This document shows, piece by piece, positions 48,883 to 60,721 of a DNA stretch of 64,000 nucleotides (position 1 is the first letter of the stretch; each line of letters begins with the position of its first letter). This DNA comes from an uncultured Chromatiaceae bacterium (GTDB lineage: Bacteria; Pseudomonadota; Gammaproteobacteria; Chromatiales; Chromatiaceae). The translations under genes and the position numbers were made by a program. The DNA lies in NCBI GenBank assembly GCA_937923175.1, contig CALALB010000009.1, positions 1 through 64,000 on the forward strand. Direction: 5' to 3'. Below the pieces are notes generated by a model. That model was not told where the DNA came from. It did not search any database and was given only the letters and a program-made list of their open reading frames with translations.

Positions 48883-49057
48883 GCGGCTCTCCTTACACAT
48901 CAAGGGATTGCCTTAGCCGGATGGCGCAGGCAAGTACAGAGATCCGGCAACGCGCTGGATGGACAGGGAAACAGGGGCCCCTCCCCTTGCCCCTTGTATC
49001 AGGCGCAACCGACCTTTAGGGCATTCACTATAAGACGACGGCCCTGACTCTGACCAG

Positions 49058-49588
49058 TCAGGCTTCCGGGCCCGGGCTGCGCCGGCGAAAACTCAGGCCC
49101 CCGCAGGCAGCGCACGGCGGGATGCGTCCAATCTTACTGAAATGGATCTCGGCCCCGCAGCGGTCACAGATCAGGGTCCCTGGGCCGGTGATCTCTCCGG
49201 CCTGATACAGGCTCAGGCGCCGCGTTGTCTCGGCCCATTGAGCCAACTGCAGGCTGGTTTGATCGGCGACCAGCTTGAACATCTCGGCCAGGCGCCGTTC
49301 CATCAACTCCAGATCGAAGCGCCACCAGGCGCGCAGATCCTGGCCGGTCTCGACGATATACTGCGCTGCGTCCTCAATGTCGCGCTGGAGATAGTCCGAG
49401 ATCCTTTGCGCCTCCTCGCGGGTCAGCTCACCCAGCTCGATCATCCGTTCGCGCGCGCGATCAAGAGCCTCGCGCAGCCGAGGTACGGATTCCTGCTGGG
49501 CCTTCTCGAGGGCCTCATGGGTCCAGTTGAGCATGCGTTCATAGGCTGCGACTAGACGGTCGGGGGGGGCTTGCTGTTCTTTGGTCAT
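49058..49588 (-). CDS. Zinc-ribbon-containing protein (DUF1451-like)
   Basis: Coiled N-terminus; C-terminal GPGTLICDRCGAEIHFSKIGRIPPCAACGGLSFRRR. Confidence 0.8.
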   Translation of the reverse strand: MTKEQQAPPDRLVAAYERMLNWTHEALEKAQQESVPRLREALDRARERMIELGELTREEAQRISDYLQRDIEDAAQYIVETGQDLRAWWRFDLELMERRLAEMFKLVADQTSLQLAQWAETTRRLSLYQAGEITGPGTLICDRCGAEIHFSKIGRIPPCAACGGLSFRRRSPGPEA

Positions 49589-49719
49589 GGACCGGCTCCA
49601 ATCGGCGATCAACTCGGGAATTTAGGATAGCAAAGGTCTCTCGGTTATCCTTAATCGATCCAAGGATGCCTGTGAAGGGCGTTGATCAGTGTTGTTGATG
49701 ATTTAGACCAGGCGCGCTT

Positions 49720-52275
49720 ATGCATACCCATTATGATCCCCATGCTATCGAGGCCGAGGCCCAGCGTTATTGGGAGGAACGGCAGTCGTTTCGGGCCGTC
49801 GAGGACCCGAACCGGGAGAAGTTTTATTGTCTCTCCATGTTCCCCTATCCCTCGGGGCGGCTGCACATGGGGCATGTGCGCAATTACACCATCGGCGATG
49901 TCATCGCCCGCTATCAGCGCATGCTCGGCAAAAATGTCTTGCAGCCGATGGGTTGGGATGCCTTCGGCCTGCCGGCTGAGAATGCCGCCATCCAGCACGG
50001 CATCCCCCCCTCGCAATGGACGCGCGCCAATATCGCCTATATGAAGGCGCAGCTCAAACGCCTGGGATTTGGCTATGACTGGGATCGGGAGCTCACCACC
50101 TGCGAGCCGGACTATTACCGCTGGGAGCAATGGCTGTTTACCCGCATGCTCGAGAAAGGGCTAGCCTATCGCGCCAAGGCCTTGGTCAACTGGGATCCGG
50201 TCGATCAAACGGTCCTGGCCAATGAACAGGTGATCGATGGGCGCGGCTGGCGCTCGGGCGCCTTGGTCGAGAAACGCGAGATCGAACAATGGTTTGTGCG
50301 CATCACCGACTATGCCCAGGAACTTTTGGACGCTCTGGATCAACTGACCGGCTGGTCAGAGCGGGTGCGGACCATGCAGCGCAACTGGATCGGCCGCTCC
50401 GAGGGCGTCTATATGGAGTTCGGTGTCGAGGGTTCAGAGGAACGGCTTAGGATCTATACCACCCGTCCAGATACGGTCATGGGGGTGACCTATGTCGCGA
50501 TCGCAGCCGAGCACCCGCTGGCGCGGCGTCTAGCCGCCCAGGATCCTCAGCTTGCAGACTTCATCGAGGCATGCCGGCAAGGTGGGGTTGCCGAGGCCGA
50601 GATCGAGACCCTCGAGAAAAAGGGTTATCCGCTGGGCATCCAGGCGATCCATCCGATCACTGAGGAGCCAGTCCCCATCTATGCCGCCAATTTCGTGCTG
50701 ATGGGCTATGGCACAGGTGCGGTCATGGCCGTCCCGGCCCATGACCAGCGCGACTGGGAGTTCGCCGAGCGCTATGGGATCCCCAAGAAACAGGTGATCC
50801 GTTCGGCTGATGACAGCCCCTGCGGGATCGAGCACGGGGCCTATACCGTCAAGGGTATTCTCTTTAATTCAGGCCCTTTCGATGGGCTCACCTCGGATGA
50901 GGCATTTACCGCTATCGCCGACTGGCTGCAGGCGCGCGGCAAGGGTGGCAGGATGATCAATTTCCGGCTGCGCGACTGGGGGGTATCGCGCCAGCGCTAT
51001 TGGGGTTGTCCGATCCCAGTGATCTATACCCCAGAGGGTGGGGTCCGGCCGGAGACCGAGCTTCCCGTCCGTCTGCCTGAGGATGTAGTCGTCGATGGCT
51101 CGGGTTCGCCGCTCAAACGCATGCCTGAGTTTTATCAGCTCCCCAATGGGGAGGTCCGCGAGACCGATACCTTCGATACCTTTTTTGAATCGAGCTGGTA
51201 TTACGCCCGATTCTGTTCGCCGGATTGCCAGACCGCCATGCTCGATAAGCGCGCCCGCTATTGGTTGCCGGTTGACCAATATATCGGCGGGATCGAGCAT
51301 GCCGTCCTGCATCTGCTTTATGCGCGTTTCTTCCACAAGGTGATGCGCGATGCGGGCCTGGTCGATTGCGATGAGCCCTTCGTGAATCTACTCACCCAAG
51401 GCATGGTGGTGGCCGAGACCTGGTATCGCGAGGATGGGCAAGGGCATCGGCAGTGGTTTAACCCTGCTGATGTCGAGATCGAGCGGGATGATAAAGGCCG
51501 GATCCTCAGCGCCCGTCTGAAATCAGACGGTCAGCCCGTCTATTTCGGCGGAATCGAGAAGATGTCCAAATCCAAAAATAACGGCGTCGATCCCCAGGCG
51601 CTTATCGAGCGTTATGGCGCTGATACAGTCAGGCTCTATATCATCTTTGCCGCCCCCCCTGAGCAATCGCTGGAATGGAGCGATGAGGGGGTGGAAGGTG
51701 CCTTCCGCTTCATCCGCAGGCTATGGAACCTGGCCATGGCCGAGGTCGGGGCGATCCAGAGCGCGCCTGAGCCGGTCGAACTGGATGCGGCGGCGCGTAA
51801 CGCCAGGCGCGAGATCCATACCGCGCTCAATAAGGCCCTGTATGACTATCAACGCCAGCAATTCAATACTGTGGTCTCGGCCTGCATGAGCATCGTCAAT
51901 GCGCTCTATCGTCTTGAACCCAGCCCAGCGCGCCCAGCCGTTCTCCGCGAGGGTTTAAGCATCGTGCTGCGGCTTTTGGCCCCCATCGCCCCCCATGTCA
52001 CCCATCATCTGTGGCGGGCGCTCGGGTTTGGTGAGGATATTCTGAGAGCCAGCTGGCCCAGGGTTGATGAAGAGGCACTCAAACAGGAGCTGATCGAATA
52101 TGTCGTCCAGGTCAATGGCAAGCTCCGCGGCAATATCCGCGTACCTGCAGCGGCTACTCAGGAGCAGATCCAGGCGCTTGCCATTGCCGATCCCCAGATC
52201 GCCAAATGCATCGGCGATCGGCCGATCCGCAAGGCGATCCTGGTCCCCGGCAAGCTGCTGAACCTGGTGGTCTAG
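49720..52275 (+). CDS. leuS: Leucyl-tRNA synthetase
   Basis: [35 protein letters not shown]; 851 aa. Confidence 0.97.
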   Translation: MHTHYDPHAIEAEAQRYWEERQSFRAVEDPNREKFYCLSMFPYPSGRLHMGHVRNYTIGDVIARYQRMLGKNVLQPMGWDAFGLPAENAAIQHGIPPSQWTRANIAYMKAQLKRLGFGYDWDRELTTCEPDYYRWEQWLFTRMLEKGLAYRAKALVNWDPVDQTVLANEQVIDGRGWRSGALVEKREIEQWFVRITDYAQELLDALDQLTGWSERVRTMQRNWIGRSEGVYMEFGVEGSEERLRIYTTRPDTVMGVTYVAIAAEHPLARRLAAQDPQLADFIEACRQGGVAEAEIETLEKKGYPLGIQAIHPITEEPVPIYAANFVLMGYGTGAVMAVPAHDQRDWEFAERYGIPKKQVIRSADDSPCGIEHGAYTVKGILFNSGPFDGLTSDEAFTAIADWLQARGKGGRMINFRLRDWGVSRQRYWGCPIPVIYTPEGGVRPETELPVRLPEDVVVDGSGSPLKRMPEFYQLPNGEVRETDTFDTFFESSWYYARFCSPDCQTAMLDKRARYWLPVDQYIGGIEHAVLHLLYARFFHKVMRDAGLVDCDEPFVNLLTQGMVVAETWYREDGQGHRQWFNPADVEIERDDKGRILSARLKSDGQPVYFGGIEKMSKSKNNGVDPQALIERYGADTVRLYIIFAAPPEQSLEWSDEGVEGAFRFIRRLWNLAMAEVGAIQSAPEPVELDAAARNARREIHTALNKALYDYQRQQFNTVVSACMSIVNALYRLEPSPARPAVLREGLSIVLRLLAPIAPHVTHHLWRALGFGEDILRASWPRVDEEALKQELIEYVVQVNGKLRGNIRVPAAATQEQIQALAIADPQIAKCIGDRPIRKAILVPGKLLNLVV

Positions 52276-52279
52276 CCCC

Positions 52280-52771
52280 TTGCGGCGGCGCACCTTCAGT
52301 GGGGTCGTTGGCGCGCTGGCTTGGCTGAGTGGCTGTGGCTTTCGCTTGCGCGCTCGCGCCGAGATCCCCCTGCAGTATCGCCCGGTCTCGATCGAGGCGC
52401 CGGCGGGGTCCGCAGTGGCGCCCATCATCCGCGCGCGTTTGCTGACCACTGGGGTTACGATCAGCGAGGATCCGGCAGCGGCCCGCCTGCGGCTGCATCT
52501 ATCCGGGGAACGGCGCGCTGCGCGGGTTGCGGCTGTGGATCTCAACGGCAAGACCCTGGCTTGGGAGCTACATGATCTGATCGACTTCGAGGCCTTGGGA
52601 CCGGATGGCAAGGTACTTCTACCGCGTCAGACCCTGGACATCAGCCGTATCTTCGATAATCCAGATATCGAGGTGCTCGGCAAACAGCTGGAACAGGCGC
52701 AGATCTATGAGGATCTAGCTGCTGAGCTTGCCGATCGCATCCTGATGCGTCTCCGAGCGGCATTGCCTTAG
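52280..52771 (+). CDS. lptE: LPS assembly lipoprotein LptE (TTG start)
   Basis: Lipobox WLSGCGFRLRARAEIPLQYRPVSIEAP; immediately downstream of leuS. Confidence 0.85.
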   Translation: MRRRTFSGVVGALAWLSGCGFRLRARAEIPLQYRPVSIEAPAGSAVAPIIRARLLTTGVTISEDPAAARLRLHLSGERRAARVAAVDLNGKTLAWELHDLIDFEALGPDGKVLLPRQTLDISRIFDNPDIEVLGKQLEQAQIYEDLAAELADRILMRLRAALP

Positions 52772-53580
52772 GCGTCAAGGCCCAGACAGCGCTGCCAGTC
52801 CTGCAGGAGCGCGGTATTGGCAGCGGCCACGGCCAGACAGGGTTCCAGGCTGACCCCCTGTCTGGGGGTCAGCCGATCTAGCGCCAGTTGCCGGGCCACT
52901 GCCCCTGACTCCTCAGCGATCAGACGGCCGGCGGCATAGTCCCAGAGCCTTTGACCGCCGTGCAGATAGAGGTGAAAGCGCCCCGCGCCCAGCCAGCACC
53001 ACTCGAGCGCCACCGCCCCCAGATTGCGCTGTGACCCGAAACAGCGCTGGCGGCTCAGGCGCAGGATCTGCGCCTCGGGCAGGCGTTTCAGATCGACGAC
53101 GGCCACACAATTCTCGAGCCTGCTGGCGGCGGCACAGGCACGGATCGCCTGGCCGTTCAGCAGGGCGCCCTGACCGCGCACCGCGGTGAAGCATTCATCC
53201 CGGACTGGATCGAGGACGACGCCGAGCACGACCTGATCGCGCTCGATCAGGGCCAGCGAGATGGCGAAAACCGGGAAGCCAGCGGCATAGTTCGTGGTGC
53301 CGTCTAATGGATCGAGCACCCACAGTAGACCCTCGGTCTCCTGGAGCAGGGCGGATTGCTCAGCGCCGCTCATCTCCTCGCTGAGCAGGGGGATATTGGG
53401 AAAGTCGCGTGCCAGGGCCTCGGCCAGATAGTCTTGGGCCGCGAGATCAGCAGCGGTCATCAGGCTGCCATCGGCCTTACGCTGCCCCCGGATTCCTGGC
53501 CAGCGGGGCAGGAGGACGGTTGCAGCGGTTTGGCGCAGCAAACGGGCGACATAGTCGGCTTCGGATTTCATCGGTGCCAC
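52768..53580 (-). CDS. Inositol monophosphatase family protein
   Basis: WVLDPLDGTTNYAAGFPVFAISLAL; LWDYAAGRLIAEESGA. Confidence 0.9.
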   Translation of the reverse strand: MAPMKSEADYVARLLRQTAATVLLPRWPGIRGQRKADGSLMTAADLAAQDYLAEALARDFPNIPLLSEEMSGAEQSALLQETEGLLWVLDPLDGTTNYAAGFPVFAISLALIERDQVVLGVVLDPVRDECFTAVRGQGALLNGQAIRACAAASRLENCVAVVDLKRLPEAQILRLSRQRCFGSQRNLGAVALEWCWLGAGRFHLYLHGGQRLWDYAAGRLIAEESGAVARQLALDRLTPRQGVSLEPCLAVAAANTALLQDWQRCLGLDA

Positions 53581-53638
53581 GCGAGCTCAAGCGCTCGGGA
53601 TATAATATTAAATCTGGCATATCGCAGCGGAGCCCAAT

Positions 53639-55153
53639 GTGACCCCCCTACAACCTGTTATCCTCTCCGGCGGTGCCGGCACTCGGTTGTGGCCGCTGTC
53701 GCGCGAGGCCTATCCCAAGCAGTTCCTGCCCCTGACCGGTCAGCATAGCATGCTCCAGGAGACCGTCTGCCGCCTGGACGGGCTAACCCAGGAACATCCA
53801 GACCAAGCGCTCGACCTGCGTGACCCCCTGGTCGTCTGCAATGAGGGCCATCGCTTTTTGGTTGCCGAGCAGCTGCGTCTGATCAACCGCCGCCCGCTAG
53901 CCATCGTCCTTGAGCCCAGGGGCCGAAACACGGCGCCTGCCCTGACGCTTGCGGCCCATGTTGCCCTGCGCGCTGGCGATGACCCAGTGCTTTTGGTGAT
54001 GCCGGCCGATCATTGTATCCGCGATGCCCGGGCCTTCCGCACCGCGGTCGCCGCTGCCTCTCTATTGGCGGCTGAGGGGGCAGTGGTAACCTTTGGGATC
54101 CTGCCCTCCAAGCCCGAAACCGGTTACGGCTATATCCGGCGGGGCAGACCGCTCGATCGGGGCGATCTGATGGTCGGCGCCTTTCAGCTTGCTGGCTTTG
54201 TCGAAAAGCCCGATGCTGCTACTGCCGATACCTATCTGGCCTGCGGCGACTATCTCTGGAACAGCGGTCTATTTGTCCTGCGCGCCTCGGTCTGGTTGGG
54301 TCTCATCGAGCGCTTTCGAACCGACATCGCCCAGGCGGTTGCCCGCGCTATCGAAACCGCCAGGCAGGATGGCGAATTCCTGCGTTTGGACACCGAGATC
54401 TTCAGTGCATGTCCTCCAGATTCGATCGACTATGCGGTCATGGAGCCCTTGGCGAGGCTGGCCCAACAGGAGGAAGAGAGAGTAAACCTTCCGCCTCCCC
54501 TGGTCATGCCGCTTGAGGTCGGCTGGTCGGACGTCGGGGCCTGGTCGGCGCTCTGGGAGGTGCGCGAGCAGGATGAAAGCGGCAATGTGCTCGATGGCGA
54601 TGCCTTCGTCCATCATGCCCAGGATAATCTCCTGATCGCCAAGCACCGCATGGTGGCGGCCATCGGCGTCAAGGATCTCATCGTGGTCGAGACGGCCGAT
54701 GCGGTCCTGGTGGCCAGCAAGGACGCCGCCCAGGAGGTCAAGGCGGTGACCCAATTCCTGCAGAGCCAGCAGCGCGAGGAACATATCCAGCATCAATGCG
54801 TCCATCGACCCTGGGGCGAGTATGAATCGATCCGCCGCGGGACGCGCTATCAGGTCAAGCGCCTGACCGTCAAGCCTGGTGAGTCCTTGTCGCTCCAGAT
54901 GCATCATCATCGCGCCGAGCATTGGATCATCGTCTCGGGGACGGCGCGGGTAACCCGCGGCGATGAGACCTTTTTGCTCACCGAGAACCAATCGACCTAT
55001 ATCCCTGTTGGGGTCAAGCATCGCCTCGAAAACCCCGGGCGCATCCCGCTTGAGCTGATCGAGGTCCAATCGGGCAGCTATCTCGGCGAGGATGACATCC
55101 TGAGATTTGAGGATCGCTACAATCGCGACCCAAGCGAGCCGGCTCGGGGTTGA
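53639..55153 (+). CDS. Mannose-1-phosphate guanylyltransferase/mannose-6-phosphate isomerase (GTG start)
   Basis: VILSGGAGTRLWPLSREAYPKQFLPL; FVEKPDAATADTYLACGDYLWNSGLFVL; cupin C-terminus RPWGEYESIRRGTRYQVKRLTVKPGESLSLQMHHHRAEHWIIVSGTA. Confidence 0.94.
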   Translation: MTPLQPVILSGGAGTRLWPLSREAYPKQFLPLTGQHSMLQETVCRLDGLTQEHPDQALDLRDPLVVCNEGHRFLVAEQLRLINRRPLAIVLEPRGRNTAPALTLAAHVALRAGDDPVLLVMPADHCIRDARAFRTAVAAASLLAAEGAVVTFGILPSKPETGYGYIRRGRPLDRGDLMVGAFQLAGFVEKPDAATADTYLACGDYLWNSGLFVLRASVWLGLIERFRTDIAQAVARAIETARQDGEFLRLDTEIFSACPPDSIDYAVMEPLARLAQQEEERVNLPPPLVMPLEVGWSDVGAWSALWEVREQDESGNVLDGDAFVHHAQDNLLIAKHRMVAAIGVKDLIVVETADAVLVASKDAAQEVKAVTQFLQSQQREEHIQHQCVHRPWGEYESIRRGTRYQVKRLTVKPGESLSLQMHHHRAEHWIIVSGTARVTRGDETFLLTENQSTYIPVGVKHRLENPGRIPLELIEVQSGSYLGEDDILRFEDRYNRDPSEPARG

Positions 55154-55338
55154 ACCTGATTTTCGCGCGGCCTGGAGGTTGGCTTGGTCAGGGTTAGCTA
55201 AGAGCCCCTAACTCCATCCCGGGCGATCTGATGCCGGTCTCCCTGCTGGCGACATCCCAGTTATCTCTTCCCTGGGTCAGCAATGGGTCGGCAGGCGCTC
55301 CTCTGAGTCAAACCTGTTTGTAAAGACGGTTTAACACC

Positions 55339-56430
55339 ATGGGATTTCAATGCGGCATCGTCGGTCTGCCCAATGTCGGCAAATCGACCCTCTTCAATGC
55401 CTTAACCCGGGCGGCCATCGCCGCCGAGAACTATCCCTTTTGCACCATCGATCCTAATGTCGGCGTGGTACCCATGCCTGACCCTCGGCTGGATGCCATC
55501 GCCGCGATCGTCAAGCCCCAGCGGGTGATTCCAACCAGCATGCGGTTCGTCGATATCGCAGGTCTGGTTGCAGGTGCCTCCAAGGGCGAGGGGTTAGGCA
55601 ATCGATTCTTGGCCCATATCCGCGAGACCGATGCCATCGCCCAGGTGGTGCGCTGTTTCGAGAACCCGGATGTGGTGCACGTCGCCGGTCGAGTCGATCC
55701 CAGCCGCGATATCGAGGTGATCAATACCGAGCTTGCCTTGGCTGATCTAGAGACGGTCGCCAGGGCCCTCGAGCGGGCCCAGCGGGCGGCCAAGAGCGGC
55801 GATAAACAGGCCATTTGGCGCAAGGAGCTTTTGGAGAGGGTCCATTCTGGACTCGATCAGGGCCGGCCAGTCCGCGCCCTGGCTCTAGACCCTGAGGAAG
55901 GCGCTGGGCTGCGCGATCTCTTTCTGTTGACCGCCAAACCGACTCTGTATATCGCCAATGTCGCCGAGGATGGGTTTGTCGACAATCCCTTGCTGGCGCA
56001 GGTGCAGGCGCTCGCTCGGGCGGAAGGTGCGGAGGTCGTGCCCATCTGCGCGGCGATTGAGGCTGAACTCACCGAATTGGACGATGCCGCGCGCGCCGAG
56101 TTTTTGGCCGAGCTCGGGTTCGAAGAACCTGGTCTTGATCGCCTGATCCGCGCCGGTTATCGATTGTTGGGTCTTGAGACCTTTTTTACCGCCGGCCCCA
56201 AGGAGGTACGCGCCTGGACCATCCCCGCCCAGACCAAGGCACCCCAGGCGGCGGGGGTCATCCATTCGGACTTCGAGCGCGGCTTCATCCGCGCCGAGGT
56301 GATCGGCTTTGAGGACTTTATTGCCTATGGCGGCGAGCAAGGGGCGCGCGAGGCAGGCAAATTGCGCTCTGAAGGCAAGGATTATGTCGTCCAGGATGGG
56401 GATATCATCCATTTCCGGTTCAATGTCTAA
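55339..56430 (+). CDS. ychF: Redox-regulated ATPase YchF
   Basis: [21 protein letters not shown]...[21 protein letters not shown]. Confidence 0.96.
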   Translation: MGFQCGIVGLPNVGKSTLFNALTRAAIAAENYPFCTIDPNVGVVPMPDPRLDAIAAIVKPQRVIPTSMRFVDIAGLVAGASKGEGLGNRFLAHIRETDAIAQVVRCFENPDVVHVAGRVDPSRDIEVINTELALADLETVARALERAQRAAKSGDKQAIWRKELLERVHSGLDQGRPVRALALDPEEGAGLRDLFLLTAKPTLYIANVAEDGFVDNPLLAQVQALARAEGAEVVPICAAIEAELTELDDAARAEFLAELGFEEPGLDRLIRAGYRLLGLETFFTAGPKEVRAWTIPAQTKAPQAAGVIHSDFERGFIRAEVIGFEDFIAYGGEQGAREAGKLRSEGKDYVVQDGDIIHFRFNV

Positions 56431-56564
56431 AATCATCATCCTTGACCGCCTGGGATGATGCCGTTAATTTCAAAATCCTTTAAACGGCTCGTCTGCGCGC
56501 CTAAATGACCTGAGTCGTTGGTCACCTGGGCGGGGGTCAGCGAGCAGGCAGAGGGGGCTTTAAG

Positions 56565-58316
56565 GTGTCAACGGGGCAAACGCAACCCATCATGTTGAGC
56601 GGGGCCGAAATCGTCGTCCAGGCGCTGGTGGACGAGGGTGTGGAGTTCATCTTCGGCTATCCGGGCGGTGCGGTCCTGCATATCTATGATGCCCTGTTTC
56701 GGCAGGGCTCACTGCGCCATATCCTGGTTCGCCATGAACAGGGGGCAGCGCATGCAGCCGATGGCTATGCCCGGGCCACCGGCAAGTGCGGGGTCTGTTT
56801 GGTCACCTCGGGTCCGGGTGCGACCAATACGGTTACCGGTATTGCCACCGCCTATATGGACTCGATCCCTTTGGTGGTTATCACTGGCCAGGTGCCAACC
56901 CCGGTGATCGGCAGCGATGCCTTCCAGGAGGTCGATACGGTTGGTATTACCCGACCCTGTGTCAAACATAATTTTCTCGTCAAGGACGTGCGCGATCTGG
57001 CCTTGACGATCCGCAAGGCGTTCCATATCGCCACGACCGGTCGGCCGGGCCCGGTTGTGATCGACATCCCTAAAGATGTCACCGACCCCAATGTCAAGGT
57101 CCCCTATATCTATCCGCGCGAGATCCGCATGCGCTCCTATAACCCGGTCGAGAAGGGTCATCCGGGTCAGATCAAAAGGGCCGTTGAGCTCATGCTTCAG
57201 GCGCGCCGCCCGATCTTTTATACCGGCGGCGGGGTGATCCTCGGCAATGGTTCAGAGCAGCTGCGCGCCCTGGTGAAAGAGACGGGCTTTCCGATCACCA
57301 GCACCCTGATGGGTCTGGGCGCCTATCCCATGAGCGATCCCCAGTTCCTGGGGATGCTGGGGATGCACGGGACCTATGAGGCCAACATGGCCATGCATGA
57401 GTGTGATCTCTTGATCGCGGTGGGCGCCCGTTTCGACGATCGGGTCACCGGTAAGCTCGAGCATTTCTGCCCCCACGCCCAGATCATCCATATCGATGTC
57501 GATCCCTCTTCGATCGCCAAGAACGTGCGCGTCGATGTCCCCATCGTCGGTCAGGTAGCGAGTGTCTTAAGCGATATACTGCGGGTCTATCGCGAGCAGC
57601 GCGCCCACCTCCAGCCCCCCTCGCTCGCTGACTGGTGGGCCAAGATCCAGGACTGGCGGGCGCTGGAGTGTTTGCGATACCCAGACTCAGAGACCATCAT
57701 CAAGCCCCAATTTGCTGTTGAGACGCTCTACAAGGTCACCCAGGGTGATCTGTATCTGACCTCGGATGTCGGTCAGCATCAGATGTTCGCCGCCCAGTTC
57801 TATCGCTTTGACCAACCGCGGCGCTGGATCAACTCAGGTGGGCTAGGCACCATGGGCTATGGGTTGCCAGCGGCGATGGGCGTACAATTGGCCTATCCAG
57901 ATGCCCAGGTGGCCTGTATCTCGGGTGAGGCAAGTATCCTGATGTGTATCCAGGAGCTTGCGACCTGTAAACAATATGATCTGCCCATCAAGATTATCCT
58001 CCTGAACAACGGCTATATGGGTATGGTACGCCAGTGGCAGGAACTCTTTTACGAGAGCCGGTATTCGCATTCCTATGTCGATGCCCTGCCGGATTTCGTC
58101 AAGCTCGCCGAGAGTTTCGGTCATATCGGGATGCGCGTCGAACGTCCCGCCGAACTCGAGGAGGCGATGCGCTCGGCCTTTGCCATGCGCGATCGGCTGG
58201 TCTTCATGGATATCGTCGTCGACCCGGCCGAGAATGTCTATCCCATGATCGCCGCCGGTAAGGGGCAGCATGAGATGCAGCTCTCACCGCATCATGCCGA
58301 CCGCGAACTGGCCTAA
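56565..58316 (+). CDS. ilvB: Acetolactate synthase large subunit (biosynthetic)
   Basis: MLSGAEIVVQALVDEGVEFIFGYPGGAVLHIYDALF...HEQGAAHAADGYARATGK; ilvN and ilvC follow. Confidence 0.95.
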   Translation: MSTGQTQPIMLSGAEIVVQALVDEGVEFIFGYPGGAVLHIYDALFRQGSLRHILVRHEQGAAHAADGYARATGKCGVCLVTSGPGATNTVTGIATAYMDSIPLVVITGQVPTPVIGSDAFQEVDTVGITRPCVKHNFLVKDVRDLALTIRKAFHIATTGRPGPVVIDIPKDVTDPNVKVPYIYPREIRMRSYNPVEKGHPGQIKRAVELMLQARRPIFYTGGGVILGNGSEQLRALVKETGFPITSTLMGLGAYPMSDPQFLGMLGMHGTYEANMAMHECDLLIAVGARFDDRVTGKLEHFCPHAQIIHIDVDPSSIAKNVRVDVPIVGQVASVLSDILRVYREQRAHLQPPSLADWWAKIQDWRALECLRYPDSETIIKPQFAVETLYKVTQGDLYLTSDVGQHQMFAAQFYRFDQPRRWINSGGLGTMGYGLPAAMGVQLAYPDAQVACISGEASILMCIQELATCKQYDLPIKIILLNNGYMGMVRQWQELFYESRYSHSYVDALPDFVKLAESFGHIGMRVERPAELEEAMRSAFAMRDRLVFMDIVVDPAENVYPMIAAGKGQHEMQLSPHHADRELA

Positions 58317-58352
58317 TCTCCCGCGCAACCGAATCGATCCGAGACCTATCTC

Positions 58353-58844
58353 ATGAGACATATCATCGCCGTGTTGCTGGAGAACGAGGCTGGGGCGCTA
58401 TCGCGCGTTGCCGGACTCTTTTCGGCCCGTGGCTATAACATCGAATCGCTCACGGTGGCCCCAACCGAGGATCCGACCCTCTCGCGCATGACCCTGGTCA
58501 CCATTGGCAATGACGAGGTCATCGAACAGATCAAGAAACAGCTCAATAAGCTCATCGATACCGTGAAGCTGGTCGAGCTGACCGAGGGTGAGCATATCGA
58601 GCGCGAGATGATGATGGTCAAGGTGCGGGCCGAGCGCCAGGATCGCGAGGAATTGAAGCGTCTGGTCGATATCTTTCGCGCCAAGATCATCGACGTGAGC
58701 GAGATTAGCTATGTCATCGAGCTGACCGGTCATTCGGGCAAGCTCGATGCCTTCCTCAACGCCTTGCCCAAGGGGTTAATCATCGAGGTCGTCCGTTCAG
58801 GCCCAACCGCTATCGCGCGCGGGCCGAAGGGCCTGACCCTATAG
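58353..58844 (+). CDS. ilvN: Acetolactate synthase small subunit
   Basis: MRHIIAVLLENEAGALSRVAGLFSARGYNIESLTVAPTEDPTLSRMT. Confidence 0.95.
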   Translation: MRHIIAVLLENEAGALSRVAGLFSARGYNIESLTVAPTEDPTLSRMTLVTIGNDEVIEQIKKQLNKLIDTVKLVELTEGEHIEREMMMVKVRAERQDREELKRLVDIFRAKIIDVSEISYVIELTGHSGKLDAFLNALPKGLIIEVVRSGPTAIARGPKGLTL

Positions 58845-59930
<1,086 letters not shown>

Positions 59931-60030
59931 CCCCTGGGCCTGGGGGGTTGCTTGCCCCGGCCTTCACCGGGGTGACGGGGGGGAAATCCTGCGAGGTGAG
60001 GGGGTGGTGTCATTCCGGTGCCCTTTTTTC

Positions 60031-60120
60031 GTCATTCCGGCGCAAGCCGGAATCCAGAAGGAACCCTCGGCAGCGCCAGGGATTCTCTGGACCCCGCCCC
60101 GACTTGCCGTCGGGGTGAGC
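60031..60120. repeat. REP-like intergenic palindromic element
   Basis: GTCATTCCGGCGCAAGCCGGAATCCAGA...CTCTGGACCCCGCCCCGACTTGCCGTCGGGG: paired inverted arms typical of REP/BIME-type repeats. Confidence 0.65.
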
Positions 60121-60220
60121 CCGGCCTTTTCCCCAGGGTGTCGGCGGGCGACCCTACCAGGGTCAGGAGGATATTGGATGGATGATTGCCCGCCGCGCCG
60201 GACCCTAGAGGGGATATCGC

Positions 60221-60643
60221 ATGTCAGCTCAACCACCGAGCGAGCCGCTCTATTTCGATTGGCCGGTACGCGTCTATTATGAGGATACCGACGCTGCCGG
60301 GGTGGTCTTCTATGCCAATTATCTGCGTTTCATGGAGCGCGGGCGTACCGAATGGCTGCGCGCACTCGGTTTCGAGCAGGATGTGTTGCGCGCGCAAGAG
60401 GGTGTGCTCTTTGCGGTTACAGCGATCGAGCTGGTTTATCTAGCCCCCGCCCGCTTCAATGACCTCCTGACGGTGCGCTCTCGGCTGATCCGCAAGGGTG
60501 GCGCCAGCCTCGAATTTGAGCAGCTGGTTATCCGCTGGGCCGATCGCGCGGCTTGTTGTCAGGGTCGGGTCAGGGTAGCCTGTCTCGATGCCGTAAGCCT
60601 GCGCCCGCGCCGGCTGCCAGGGTCATTGCTGTCTGTGCTTTAA
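60221..60643 (+). CDS. ybgC: Tol-Pal-associated acyl-CoA thioesterase
   Basis: VRVYYEDTDAAGVVFYANYLRFMERGRTEWLRALGF; directly upstream of tolQ. Confidence 0.93.
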   Translation: MSAQPPSEPLYFDWPVRVYYEDTDAAGVVFYANYLRFMERGRTEWLRALGFEQDVLRAQEGVLFAVTAIELVYLAPARFNDLLTVRSRLIRKGGASLEFEQLVIRWADRAACCQGRVRVACLDAVSLRPRRLPGSLLSVL

Positions 60644-60721
60644 AGCCCGGGCGAACCCTGAGTTGAACAGCCCCTGGTTAACTGTCTTTGGCTGGGCATT
60701 GATCTAACCCAAGCGAAACGC

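Noticed and set aside
48883-49057. Possible glycine riboswitch upstream of gcvT
   Set aside because: I looked for the conserved aptamer motifs on the minus strand and did not see them; an Rfam covariance search would be decisive.
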